From a virus: a stretch of DNA of 64,000 nt. Shown one piece after another: positions 34,348 through 42,593 of the stretch (the first letter of the stretch is position 1; the number at the start of each line of letters is the position of its first letter). The notes beneath the pieces are model-generated. The model ran no database searches and was not told where the DNA came from. It was given only the letters and a program-made list of their open reading frames with translations. The stretch is from IMG/VR virus record IMGVR_UViG_3300029442_000001, positions 107,696 through 171,695 of that record. The stretch is one strand, 5' to 3'. The position numbers and the translations under genes are program-made.

Positions 34348-34780
34348 TTTGTTCCTCTGGAGTTAATTCACTACCTGATAATATTTCAAAACATCTAAAT
34401 TGATCTTTTGTACCAACATTTATTGCATGTTCAATGACTGTTGGTTGAGCCAACGCAGCTTTACTTAATGTGGTTACTTCTCCAGTTACTTCATCTGTAT
34501 GTGAGGAAAACTGTCTACGAACTGCATCAATATTAAGTTGTGTTTGAGAAATTGTCTTGTTGACTTGCTGACGTAAGATATTTTGTTTACTTATGTCATT
34601 ATTTATTTGATCTGTGATTGCTTGCTGTTGCTTAATTATTATTTCTTGTTTGGCAAGTCTATCAGCATTTTCAACTAACTTCTTTTGTGTATCTTTATAA
34701 TAAAAATATCCGCCAAAAACTATAGTAGAAATGATAATACTAACAATGCCGATGAGTATCCATTTAGGTGTGAGTAACAT
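34286..34780 (-). CDS. Inner-membrane spanin-like protein (Rz type)
   Basis: A 164-residue type II membrane protein: one TM helix (8-27), then a Lys/Gln-rich coiled coil (about 33-90) of spanin type, and a C-terminal region with two Cys. Overlaps the lipoprotein gene. A TATAAATA lies 8 nt before its ATG, a likely late promoter. Confidence 0.75.
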   Translation of the reverse strand: MLLTPKWILIGIVSIIISTIVFGGYFYYKDTQKKLVENADRLAKQEIIIKQQQAITDQINNDISKQNILRQQVNKTISQTQLNIDAVRRQFSSHTDEVTGEVTTLSKAALAQPTVIEHAINVGTKDQFRCFEILSGSELTPEEQNGQQTNTICPDTFFKYSITK

Positions 34781-34791
34781 AACAGTATTAT

Positions 34792-35337
34792 TTATACTAA
34801 TCCAGCAAGCTTCTGTAAATCTTTACTACCTTGATCTTCAACTTTTGGAGTAGTAATATTTAATCCAGCTGCTGTTTTTAGATCCTTTATTGGCTTTTCA
34901 TATAGTCTACGATATTTTAGAGGACTAAGTGGTACTAACTTATTAAAATTTTCTTGAGTAAAAGGAACATAATTCTTTTCTTTCATAAACTTAAAAGTCC
35001 ATTTAGAAAAATTAATACCTGTTGCTCCTTTAAGATCTTTTAGTATATGTGATATTTGATCAAATAATGTTGTTCGTCTTTGAAATTCTATAAAAACTAA
35101 AAAATTATCAATTCCTGAATCATCTTGTATAAAGTCTGTGTCATTGACATAGCTATAACCACTCTTAACAAATTCTACTAAATCTTTAGATGCTTGTTTA
35201 TCACGCACTCCAATACTTACAACACAGTTCTTATCATCTCGACCTGCACTACTTCGATACATATCTACTTCAAATTTTGGCTTGATAATATCGACTAAAT
35301 CGTCTAATTCAAATCCTTCAAATAAGTTGTTTGCCAT
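34792..35337 (-). CDS. Conserved phage protein, unknown
   Basis: A 181-residue acidic protein. N-terminus MANNLFEGFELDDLVDIIKPKFEVDMYRSS; a later stretch LKYRRLYEKPIKDLKTAAGLN and a repeated KDLxxxAGL near the end. Overlaps the upstream gene by one base. It resembles small structural proteins of T4-like phages but I cannot name it. Confidence 0.6.
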   Translation of the reverse strand: MANNLFEGFELDDLVDIIKPKFEVDMYRSSAGRDDKNCVVSIGVRDKQASKDLVEFVKSGYSYVNDTDFIQDDSGIDNFLVFIEFQRRTTLFDQISHILKDLKGATGINFSKWTFKFMKEKNYVPFTQENFNKLVPLSPLKYRRLYEKPIKDLKTAAGLNITTPKVEDQGSKDLQKLAGLV

Positions 35338-35879
35338 TAAAAATTATCCATTTCTTCTGATTCGTTTGATTCTTCTTCTGTATCAACTATACCTTGTTTA
35401 TCGAGCCCTTGCTCATACGCTTTGTCGATATCAGATAAATCTATAGTACTATTTAATATATCTTGTGTACCAGTTTGAATATCCTTGATTAATGATTTTG
35501 GTAAATTAATAGTTACTAACCAAACTTGCTTTTGTGCTAATTTAGGCTTTTTATTGTTTGGTCTAAAATCGCTTTGATCTTTAATTTTAACTGGATAAAT
35601 TAACCAATCCTTTTTAAATGAAATCTTTGCGTTATAGTTTAATAGACGTTCAGCTGCTGCTGGATCAGGCATCATTGAAACCGGCCACATAAAAGTACAT
35701 ATTACTCTATATTTCTTAACTATTGGCCCTTCAACTAGCTCTCCTAACTTCCAGTTTTGAAAAGCATAAGTTCCCATTTCATCAATAACTCTTTCAAAAT
35801 CAAGTAATATGTCCATAGAACTTTTTGACATTGAAACTTGTTTAATGTTGGTTATAATATCTTTAAGCTGTTGACCCAT
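35337..35879 (-). CDS. Conserved phage protein, unknown
   Basis: A 180-residue protein with a strand-rich middle (YRVICTFMWPVSMMPDPAAAERLL) and a Glu/Ser-rich acidic tail. It opens the late operon that contains the spanins, lipase and holin-like genes. Leader of about 20 nt with AGAAGAG before ATG, after the promoter at 35901. No family recognised. Confidence 0.6.
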   Translation of the reverse strand: MGQQLKDIITNIKQVSMSKSSMDILLDFERVIDEMGTYAFQNWKLGELVEGPIVKKYRVICTFMWPVSMMPDPAAAERLLNYNAKISFKKDWLIYPVKIKDQSDFRPNNKKPKLAQKQVWLVTINLPKSLIKDIQTGTQDILNSTIDLSDIDKAYEQGLDKQGIVDTEEESNESEEMDNF

Positions 35880-35900
35880 AGTGTTTGTTCTCTTCTATAG

Positions 35901-35908
35901 TATTTATC
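35901..35908 (-). promoter_or_regulatory. T4-type late promoter with leader
   Basis: GATAAATA followed by CTATAG, matching the T4 consensus beyond the octamer; the first gene starts 21 nt downstream with its own ribosome site, unlike the leaderless units. Confidence 0.65.
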
Positions 35909-36015
35909 TAATCACTCGTACAAAATATTTATGCATTTTTTCTTAAAATTTAAAGTAAGAATACACGAAAACAAAAACAAATAAATACTAGTGACACAAG
36001 GAGTCTAAAAACTAC

Positions 36016-36735
36016 ATGTCCAAGAAGCAACAACAACAACAAAAACAATCAAAACCAGTAACTGATAATACAATACAATTTGAACGTATCCAAAAACGTA
36101 CTAGCATTGTACCCAGAAATTTAGTACAAGAAGAGTACTTAGATATGTTAATGGATACTCAAAAAGTAATTGTATTTGCAGTTGGCCCAGCTGGAACTGG
36201 TAAAACACTTTTATCCATGATGGCTGGTGTAAGAGCACTTAAAGAAGGCATTGTTAAAAAATTAATTTTAACTAGGCCAGCTATTGGAGTTGATGGAGAA
36301 GAGCACGGATTTTTGCCTGGCGATATAAATGCTAAAATGGCACCGTGGACTTTACCACTTATGGATATTATAAACGAATGTTATGATCATACTCAAGTTG
36401 AAAAAATGTTACTTGAGCAAACAATCGAACTAGCTCCACTTTCTTTTATGAGAGGAAGAAATTTTGCTAATGCTTGGATTGTGTTTGATGAAGCACAAAA
36501 TTCTACAGTTAATCAAATGAAGATGGTATTAACACGTATTAGTACAAATAGCAAAGCTATTATAACTGGTGATCTTGAACAAGTTGATAGACAGTTTGCT
36601 AAAATTAATGGGTTAAAAGATATTTTAACTAGACTTCCTGACGATGATAAAATGATTGGAAAAGTTACATTTGGGCGTGAACATATTGAACGTCATCCGA
36701 TTGTGTCGAAAGTGCTCAGTCTATACGGAGAATAA
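36016..36735 (+). CDS. phoH: PhoH-like ATPase
   Basis: A 239-residue PhoH: Walker A GPAGTGKT (57-64), LTRPAI motif, Walker B VFDEAQN near 155 and the ITGDLEQVD block. A short Gln/Lys-rich N-terminus precedes the fold. PhoH is common in large phages, especially aquatic ones; its cellular job is unclear, with roles proposed in RNA handling. It stands alone, with AAGGAG 12 nt before ATG and AATAAATA (35980-35987) as a possible late promoter. A 12-bp hairpin follows. Confidence 0.92.
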   Translation: MSKKQQQQQKQSKPVTDNTIQFERIQKRTSIVPRNLVQEEYLDMLMDTQKVIVFAVGPAGTGKTLLSMMAGVRALKEGIVKKLILTRPAIGVDGEEHGFLPGDINAKMAPWTLPLMDIINECYDHTQVEKMLLEQTIELAPLSFMRGRNFANAWIVFDEAQNSTVNQMKMVLTRISTNSKAIITGDLEQVDRQFAKINGLKDILTRLPDDDKMIGKVTFGREHIERHPIVSKVLSLYGE

Positions 36736-36741
36736 TCACAA

Positions 36742-36773
36742 GTGTAGGGCTGAGTTTTAATTCAGCCCTACAC
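36742..36773 (+). terminator. 12-bp hairpin between convergent genes
   Basis: GTGTAGGGCTGA (36742-36753), 8-nt loop, TCAGCCCTACAC (36762-36773). On the minus strand it is preceded by A and followed by TTGTGATT; on the plus strand AAAAGTT follows. Likely separates PhoH from the minus-strand gene ending at 36782. Confidence 0.65.
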
Positions 36774-36781
36774 AAAAGTTA

Positions 36782-37159
36782 CTAATTATTTTCTTTACAA
36801 CTGATTACTATTGCTAGTGTTGTTATCCTTTGCTCTATTGTAGCATGTAAGAATACCCAGGCATCTTCGTAAAATTTGCCTTTGAGACCATTTATACTTG
36901 CTACATGGCTTATATAATGTTCTCGTTGATTGTCAGTAAGACGATTTTCTACTTCGTGAATACAATCTAATGTTAACTCTCTCGGAATCCACTTCATCCC
37001 GCCGCCATAAATAGCTATTAATATCCACCAACCGTCCTTAGAATTCTCTTTTCCATACCAGCACAACGGAAGTTCGGGTTTTTCTTCCATTAGATTACAG
37101 ATTATTTTTTTGTTATTTAAAACTTCTCTGTAATCTACATAATCTAATTTGTCATTCAT
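36782..37159 (-). CDS. Unknown protein
   Basis: A 125-residue protein with a Trp-rich stretch (KDGWWILIAIYGGGMKWIP). No family recognised. Last gene of the clamp-loader operon, 8 nt after its neighbour. Confidence 0.55.
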   Translation of the reverse strand: MNDKLDYVDYREVLNNKKIICNLMEEKPELPLCWYGKENSKDGWWILIAIYGGGMKWIPRELTLDCIHEVENRLTDNQREHYISHVASINGLKGKFYEDAWVFLHATIEQRITTLAIVISCKENN

Positions 37160-37167
37160 ATTTTATA

Positions 37168-37539
37168 TTAAGCTACAATTTCATCGGCTGTAATATTAAT
37201 TACATTAGGTACAACTACATCACCCTTTGCATCTTCGGTGTTTACACCCATTGCTTTGAAAAGTCTATCAAAATATCCAGTATAATTCTTATAAAAATAA
37301 GAAAAAATCTGTTCGTAGTTTTGTCCTTTGAGTTCACCTAAGCTGCATTTAATAACTTCTTGGTTGATGACATCAATAATGACATTACAATTTCTCATAT
37401 CCTTCTTAGAAACTGTTCGTACGAAGTTAACAGTTTCTTCTAGTTGATAGTTCCCTTCTGTTTTCATATAACCAACTTCAGATGTTTTCTTAGCATCTAG
37501 CGGTGTACGAAAGTATGTTGCTGTGAGATATATATTCAT
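37168..37539 (-). CDS. Unknown protein
   Basis: A 123-residue protein beginning with a beta strand (MNIYLTATYFRTPLD); no motif recognised. Its start overlaps the upstream small gene by 4 bp. Confidence 0.55.
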   Translation of the reverse strand: MNIYLTATYFRTPLDAKKTSEVGYMKTEGNYQLEETVNFVRTVSKKDMRNCNVIIDVINQEVIKCSLGELKGQNYEQIFSYFYKNYTGYFDRLFKAMGVNTEDAKGDVVVPNVINITADEIVA

Positions 37540-37706
37540 TTTATCCTTTTTTCTAATTCTGTAATTCGTTCACGTAATACCTGGTTAACATCATCTGCAT
37601 CAACTTTATAATCCAATAGATAAACGATATGATTTACGCCATAAGTTTTATGATGTTCTAAAATTTTATCTCGTATTTCAATGGGTAATGGTCCAATATT
37701 TTTCAT
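37536..37706 (-). CDS. Small unknown protein
   Basis: A 56-residue protein starting MKNIGPLP, 1 nt after the clamp-loader stop. Helical with a leucine-spaced end (VLRERITELEKRIK), possibly a coiled coil. Confidence 0.55.
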   Translation of the reverse strand: MKNIGPLPIEIRDKILEHHKTYGVNHIVYLLDYKVDADDVNQVLRERITELEKRIK

Positions 37707-37707
37707 A

Positions 37708-38436
37708 TTATTTCTCAAGAGCTGATAATTCTACAAATAATGCGGCAACATTTATTTCTGGATCACAAACCAAACTTGCATTTACAGCCGCTTTTCTGAT
37801 AATCAAGATTGCTTCATCTTTACCTTCTTCTGTATTAGCAAATAAATCCAAATTTTGATAAGTCCATGTAATTAACGAATCGATTTCATCTGGTCTAATT
37901 TGTGAGCAAATTAAAGTCCTTGCTTCTCTAAATTTTCCTTGCTTAAATAAATTTACTGCTTCAACTTTGTAATCATTGGCATCTACTTCTTCAGATTCGC
38001 TAATAGTTAATTTCTTATCAATAGAATTCAATTGGCAAATATTAATGCATTTTCGTAAATCTGGATATGTAGCTTTTACATAAGTATCAATTGTATCAAG
38101 ATCAAAATCAATATTTTCAGCAATTAATATTTCAGCTATTCTTGTTGTAAACGAAGTTAGATCTAACTTATCAATATGTAGGCATTGGCATCTACCTTTA
38201 ACAGCTGGAATGATCTTATGAGCATAGTTGCATGTTAGAATAAATCTAGACGTCAAAGCATATTCTTCCATAAGCCCACGTAAGATACCTTGAGCACCTG
38301 GGGAGAGAAAATCACAATTATGAGTTAAAAAATTCCCGTTGTTGATAAAGAAGTTATGGGTTCCTGGTACCGATATATCAAAAACTTTAGCTTTTTTTTC
38401 AATTACCTTAATTGATTTTATTTTTAATTCGACCAT
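37708..38436 (-). CDS. 44: Clamp-loader large subunit (gp44-like), C-extein with C-terminal split intein
   Basis: Residues 1-40 are a C-intein: VFDISVPGTHNFF (block F) and the splice end FLTHN with Asn40, followed by Cys41 (+1). The C-extein then reads CDFLSPGAQGILRG...FILTCNYAHKI, which joins to LLDE in the N part to make the normal AAA+ sequence through sensor 1 and the arginine-finger region (KGRCQ). Protein trans-splicing with the product of 39462-40091 would give one clamp loader of about 310 residues. The ATG with AAAGG upstream lies inside the 3' end of the nuclease gene. Confidence 0.92.
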   Translation of the reverse strand: MVELKIKSIKVIEKKAKVFDISVPGTHNFFINNGNFLTHNCDFLSPGAQGILRGLMEEYALTSRFILTCNYAHKIIPAVKGRCQCLHIDKLDLTSFTTRIAEILIAENIDFDLDTIDTYVKATYPDLRKCINICQLNSIDKKLTISESEEVDANDYKVEAVNLFKQGKFREARTLICSQIRPDEIDSLITWTYQNLDLFANTEEGKDEAILIIRKAAVNASLVCDPEINVAALFVELSALEK

Positions 38437-39430
38437 TTTCAATACCTTTTAACATTTTATCTAACTGTTTCTTATTATTTTCGTTAGCAGAAAACTGTTC
38501 TTTGTTAATATAAGTCAATATGTTATTTTCATTTACCCAAATAAACTTAATATCATTTGATATACAATATTCTATCACTTTACTTATTTTGTAATTACAT
38601 TCTTTCATTGTGTTTGTTGGTTTAATTTCATATAAAATCTTATTATATGGATCATAAAAATCTGCTATATATGTTCTGCCATTATTACTTTCATCAATAT
38701 ATGGTATCCTAAATTTTTCATATAATAGATCTGAATTACAAATAGCAAAACATGCTTCCCAGCTACTTCTATACTTTCTTTCTTCATTATTAATTATAGC
38801 AAAAGCTGACCAATGAGTCCACGAATTTGTAATACACGGAACAAATAAACCATTTGCAATTTTTCTTTTCATTATAACTGAATTTTTTTCAGCTGTAGAT
38901 TTTAAATTACTTTTACCTTTTTCAGTCAGATTAAACGCTTTCATTTTTTCGGAATTTATATTACCAACTTTTTTGGCACATATCTTTCCTTCTTCGGTTT
39001 GAAACCATATTTTTTTAGAATTAGAAATTTTAAGTCCAGCATTTGGATGTTTTTTTTGTTTCCATCTTTTTAATTTAGTACATGATCGGCATCGCTTCAA
39101 TTGGTTAATTTGATATTGTTCTATACTATGTTCGATACTGCATTCTATACATTTTTTCAAAGTCTTTGAAAAAAAATCGATATAATAATATAATTTATAT
39201 CTACAATCTTTAATTACTTTAGCACCCACTTCTTGTTTCCATGCATTTTCGGTTTTATGTATTTTGGCTGGAAATAACACAGATGTTAATTTATTTTGTG
39301 TTTTTGAATAATTAATGGCTAATTCTTGTAATTGCTGATCAGTATAATATTCAGCAATTCTGTTTTTTCCTCCTAAACCATTTTTAATTGCTAATTCTCT
39401 AAATTTTTGTTTTTGCTCTTCTGAAAACAT
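38408..39430 (-). CDS. Free-standing nuclease inside the fractured clamp-loader gene
   Basis: A 340-residue protein between the intein halves. N-terminal Lys-rich region with repeated short helices and a CxxC...CxxC pair (KKCIEC, LKRCRSC), probably a DNA-binding zinc element; the C-terminal domain has YRSSWEACF, YIADFYDP and LYEIKP, a PD-(D/E)xK-like set (E, D, ExK). In fractured phage genes described from marine metagenomes, a free-standing homing endonuclease sits exactly here and moves the arrangement. Overlaps the C-intein gene by 29 bp. Confidence 0.75.
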   Translation of the reverse strand: MFSEEQKQKFRELAIKNGLGGKNRIAEYYTDQQLQELAINYSKTQNKLTSVLFPAKIHKTENAWKQEVGAKVIKDCRYKLYYYIDFFSKTLKKCIECSIEHSIEQYQINQLKRCRSCTKLKRWKQKKHPNAGLKISNSKKIWFQTEEGKICAKKVGNINSEKMKAFNLTEKGKSNLKSTAEKNSVIMKRKIANGLFVPCITNSWTHWSAFAIINNEERKYRSSWEACFAICNSDLLYEKFRIPYIDESNNGRTYIADFYDPYNKILYEIKPTNTMKECNYKISKVIEYCISNDIKFIWVNENNILTYINKEQFSANENNKKQLDKMLKGIENGRIKNKIN

Positions 39431-39461
39431 ATGCTTGCGAGTTCCTTCACAAGTATTTAGC

Positions 39462-40091
39462 TTATGTTGTTAAAATATGATTATATTTATATAAGTCTTT
39501 AGCTTTAACAACAATGGTATTTCCGTTTTCATCTTTTACATACCATTTATGAGTTGGGGTACATAAAACTTTCTCATTATTTTCAAATTCAATTTCTAAT
39601 AAATCTTGAATACCTTTATAGAATAAAGAAAATGGTTTCCATAATATTGTATTTGTTTTAATGCAAAAAGTTTTTACTAAATCTGTATCATCTTTCAAAT
39701 CCTTTATTGGAATATGCTGAACTGTTCCATCTCTAAGAATAGTTACTGTGGTATTTTCTTCTAAACACTCATCAAGTAATACAATTTTCATATCACCAAA
39801 TGGCATAGTGCTGATAAAATTTGTAATCTTATTACGCATATCATCAACACTATTCTCACGGCTTGCATTAATCTCGAGTAGATCATACTTATGAATATTC
39901 AGTGCTTTAATAAGAATCTTAGCTAGAGTTGTTTTTCCAGTTCCAGTTGGACCTTCTAATAGAATATGATTAATTTGTTTTTCATTAATCCATTTTTCAA
40001 TTTGAGATTGTTGCTGTAGACTTGAAAATACATAGCCTGACAGAGTGTCAGGCCTGTATAATTCTGTCCAAATTGTTTGAACCGTTGCCAT
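39462..40091 (-). CDS. 44: Clamp-loader large subunit (gp44-like), N-extein with N-terminal split intein
   Basis: Residues 1-108 are an AAA+ N-extein: Walker A GPTGTGKTT (47-55) and Walker B ending KIVLLDE. At Cys109 an intein begins (CLEENTTVTILRDG, block A), with block B TPTHKW around residue 182; the protein ends after about 100 intein residues. The insertion point is inside the Walker B motif, one of the most conserved sites of the protein. Preceded by a sigma70-like promoter and AAGGAAAT. Confidence 0.92.
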   Translation of the reverse strand: MATVQTIWTELYRPDTLSGYVFSSLQQQSQIEKWINEKQINHILLEGPTGTGKTTLAKILIKALNIHKYDLLEINASRENSVDDMRNKITNFISTMPFGDMKIVLLDECLEENTTVTILRDGTVQHIPIKDLKDDTDLVKTFCIKTNTILWKPFSLFYKGIQDLLEIEFENNEKVLCTPTHKWYVKDENGNTIVVKAKDLYKYNHILTT

Positions 40092-40118
40092 ATGTTAATT
40101 ATATTTCCTTAGTAATTA

Positions 40119-40147
40119 AGTATAACATAGTTACAAATATTATGCAA
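40119..40147 (-). promoter_or_regulatory. Sigma70-like promoter for the clamp-loader operon
   Basis: Minus strand: TTGCAT (40147-40142), 17-nt spacer ending TGT, TATACT (40124-40119). It overlaps the end of the co-chaperonin gene. Confidence 0.6.
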
Positions 40148-40469
40148 CTCCTACAGCATCATCTTCGTTAGGAAATACATCAGATACAGCAAGAATTGCT
40201 TTTGTGTCTACTAATCGAATAACATCATCACTAATTTTAACACCACGAGACCATCGTCCGTGTTCAATTAATAAGTATTGACCTACGCTAATATCTTCTT
40301 GCTTTGGTCCAATTGCATAAACCCTTCCCCATCGTGGTCTAATGCCGGTAGATTTTGCATCATCAGACAGCAAAATGATACCCGCTTTAGTTTTTCGTTC
40401 GCTAAAGTTCATCTCTTTAACTAAGACATTATCTCGTAATGGTACTACTGTTCCATCATACTGTTGCAT
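40140..40469 (-). CDS. 31: GroES/gp31-like co-chaperonin
   Basis: A 109-residue protein with the GroES pattern: VVPLRDNVLVKE at the N-terminus, a mobile-loop segment (KTKAGIILLSDD), GRVYAIGP and a C-terminal strand with AILAV. In T4, gp31 replaces GroES so that GroEL can fold the large capsid protein. Here it would serve host GroEL in the same way. Confidence 0.85.
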   Translation of the reverse strand: MQQYDGTVVPLRDNVLVKEMNFSERKTKAGIILLSDDAKSTGIRPRWGRVYAIGPKQEDISVGQYLLIEHGRWSRGVKISDDVIRLVDTKAILAVSDVFPNEDDAVGVA

Positions 40470-40499
40470 TGTTATTTCATCTATCCTTTTATTTTCTAA

Positions 40500-40832
40500 C
40501 TATTGTATTACGACTATTTTGAGTATAATCAAAAGAGCCCAAATTGCTTTAAATGATATATGTATGTACTGATCTTCATTTAATGAAATTTTACCTTCAG
40601 ATTTTGTATAATCAGTTATTGCATGAGCTATTGTTTCAAGTACACCTAATAATACAGATCCAGTAATTAAAGCTACCATTCCACCTTGTATTAGTGAATG
40701 CCAAAATAAGCATTGATACCAAGGAATCCCAGGAATTGGAGACTTGTGATTCTTCCCACGTGCTAAAAAATCTCCTTGTAATGGATAATCAGCAAGACCA
40801 TGTCCAACAAGTAACCAGAAGAAGAGTTCCAT
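40500..40832 (-). CDS. DUF3307-like membrane protein
   Basis: A 110-residue protein with about three hydrophobic segments and a LADYPLQGDFLARGK motif at 13-28, followed by HSLIQGG and HAITDYTK; these match a small phage and bacterial membrane family (DUF3307) of unknown role. It overlaps the upstream gene by one base. Confidence 0.65.
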   Translation of the reverse strand: MELFFWLLVGHGLADYPLQGDFLARGKNHKSPIPGIPWYQCLFWHSLIQGGMVALITGSVLLGVLETIAHAITDYTKSEGKISLNEDQYIHISFKAIWALLIILKIVVIQ

Positions 40833-41092
40833 TATTCACTTTCTGTTGGTGGTACTTCCACTAACGCATTTTGTTTCTTAACACGTGGTTTCTTTGTTGG
40901 AATTACAGAATGTAACTTGTAATATTCTGTCATCTGTTCTTTTCTTGTTCTTGGTACTTCTACCATTGGAGCAATTTCGTCTCCCCGAGCATTCACATTC
41001 ATATTACCTAATGCGACAACTGTTTCATTTTTAAATCTAATCGCATCCATATCTATAATCTGACCGTTCGCTGTTTTTGTAATATTTGGCAT
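40832..41092 (-). CDS. Conserved T4-like phage protein, unknown
   Basis: An 86-residue protein. The start MPNITKTANG at 41092 is set by GGAGAAGAT; the frame is open 14 codons further. The block VVALGNMNVNARGDEI is typical of a small conserved protein of T4-like phages. The tail is Lys/Pro-rich. Function unknown. Confidence 0.6.
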   Translation of the reverse strand: MPNITKTANGQIIDMDAIRFKNETVVALGNMNVNARGDEIAPMVEVPRTRKEQMTEYYKLHSVIPTKKPRVKKQNALVEVPPTESE

Positions 41093-41100
41093 ATCTTCTC

Positions 41101-41610
41101 CTATTTCAAAAAATCTTTGTAATTTAATTCCCACTTAATGGAATTAATTTTGTGTACTCCTAATTTATAAAGTACAAAACTCGAAACGCTACTCCCTCTT
41201 CCAATACCAAGTACAATATTATTTTCTTTAAGTGTTGTAACCATATAATGTAAGTACCTAAGTAAATCTATTAAATTAAATTCTTCATATAGTATTAGCT
41301 CTTGTGCAATTCGTGTAAGTTCTACGTCATCTTTGCACGAATCTACTAAAATTTTAATTATGTCTATTTGTTTATACTTATCTGGCATCAGCCAAATTGA
41401 TTGTAATTGTGTATGAAAATCTTCAGCAACTTCACATTGTGACCATTGCGGTAATAGTGCAAAATCGCTATACAATTCTCTGATGGCATCATTATATTTT
41501 GATAATCCAACAATGCTAGTAATAGATATGTTTGCATCAGGATTAGTTTTAATAATATCTATTAACTCTTCTTCTGTGCGACCTACTAAACCACAATCAC
41601 TAATTTTCAT
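41101..41610 (-). CDS. DNA polymerase III alpha-like fragment
   Basis: A 169-residue protein (start MKISDCG, inside the 3' end of the previous gene). Its C-terminal 40 residues, LGIGRGSSVSSFVLYKLGV..., match the GxGRGSxxxSLVxYxLGI motif of bacterial DnaE next to the palm, but the rest of a polymerase is missing. Short DnaE-like proteins occur in other T4-like phages. It may interact with host replication or be a relic. Confidence 0.6.
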   Translation of the reverse strand: MKISDCGLVGRTEEELIDIIKTNPDANISITSIVGLSKYNDAIRELYSDFALLPQWSQCEVAEDFHTQLQSIWLMPDKYKQIDIIKILVDSCKDDVELTRIAQELILYEEFNLIDLLRYLHYMVTTLKENNIVLGIGRGSSVSSFVLYKLGVHKINSIKWELNYKDFLK

Positions 41611-42307
41611 TCGTACTTTTGCCACCATCAACAACTTCTACTTTAAATTTATTACTCTTTGGCTTTCTCTTATTCTTAGGTTTCGGAACTTTCATCTCAA
41701 TAATGTCAGCTAATTTTTCAGGAATAAATTCTATATCTAATTCTTCATCAGTATCTTCAACAAAATTTAAACCTAAATCATCCCATGTTAGAAATTCATC
41801 TTCTGAATCATTAACATCAATATCAACTAACAAAGCATCGTTTTTATGCCACCACGGCCAAAATTGTTTCTTTTTTCCTGTTGGCTTTTCTAAAGCAAAT
41901 GGTCCTAGTGCATCACCAGCAGTGTAATCATACCATACATTGTCACCAAATGTACTACTAATTCGAACGCGATTACAAATTAGAGTGTCCTCCATAACAG
42001 CATTTATTTTGCAGAATATAGCCAAGCCAATAATCTGATCAAATGCTTCATCAGGAAATAGTACCATCTTTCCTGGATATAAATTAGCCAATGATTCAAA
42101 ATTTGTGTTATTAGCAGATATAAAAATACTGTTGTTAAACAGTGTTGTAATAACAAACTTCATACGTTCAAAAGCTATATTTTGAAACTTGGAACTTTCT
42201 GTATTTGTCACCATTTGCAATTCGACAAAGAAATGATTAGGAAAAATCTTATCATCAAAAACGCAAATACCTAAAAAATTACAATTCCAATCCAGTTTAA
42301 CGTTCAT
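41600..42307 (-). CDS. Conserved phage protein, unknown
   Basis: A 235-residue protein. N-terminal domain with many aromatic strands; the C-terminal third is very acidic (DSEDEFLTWDD, EDTDEELDIEF) and ends in a basic stretch (KPKNKRKPKSNK). No family recognised. Overlaps the DnaE-like gene by 11 bp. Confidence 0.55.
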   Translation of the reverse strand: MNVKLDWNCNFLGICVFDDKIFPNHFFVELQMVTNTESSKFQNIAFERMKFVITTLFNNSIFISANNTNFESLANLYPGKMVLFPDEAFDQIIGLAIFCKINAVMEDTLICNRVRISSTFGDNVWYDYTAGDALGPFALEKPTGKKKQFWPWWHKNDALLVDIDVNDSEDEFLTWDDLGLNFVEDTDEELDIEFIPEKLADIIEMKVPKPKNKRKPKSNKFKVEVVDGGKSTNEN

Positions 42308-42317
42308 TTATATATCC

Positions 42318-42542
42318 TCAACTGATATCTATAATATCAGACAGCTTTCCATTTTTATTAGATTTTTCCAAAAATTCCATATTACGACGGGTTTGTTCTT
42401 CCATCAATGAATTAAAAATCATTGATACTTGATTGTATAAGTCTGGATCGGACGCAAATCGAAATATACCACTTATTTTAGTAATTTTTTCAGACAATTC
42501 GTTTTCTGTTAGTTTTGTATAATCTTCTATTAATGGATGCAT
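42318..42542 (-). CDS. Small unknown protein
   Basis: A 74-residue helical protein. A perfect Shine-Dalgarno AAGGAGG lies 2-5 nt before two consecutive ATGs (42545, 42542); the second has the better spacing. A sigma70-like promoter lies just upstream, making this the first gene of the operon through 40832. Confidence 0.6.
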   Translation of the reverse strand: MHPLIEDYTKLTENELSEKITKISGIFRFASDPDLYNQVSMIFNSLMEEQTRRNMEFLEKSNKNGKLSDIIDIS

Positions 42543-42562
42543 CATCACCTCCTTGCTATTTA

Positions 42563-42592
42563 ATTATAGCATAGGAATAACTTAAAATTCAA
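42563..42592 (-). promoter_or_regulatory. Sigma70-like promoter
   Basis: Minus strand: TTGAAT (42592-42587), 18-nt spacer ending TGC, TATAAT (42568-42563). Leader of about 14 nt with AAGGAGG. Confidence 0.65.
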
Positions 42593-42593
42593 A

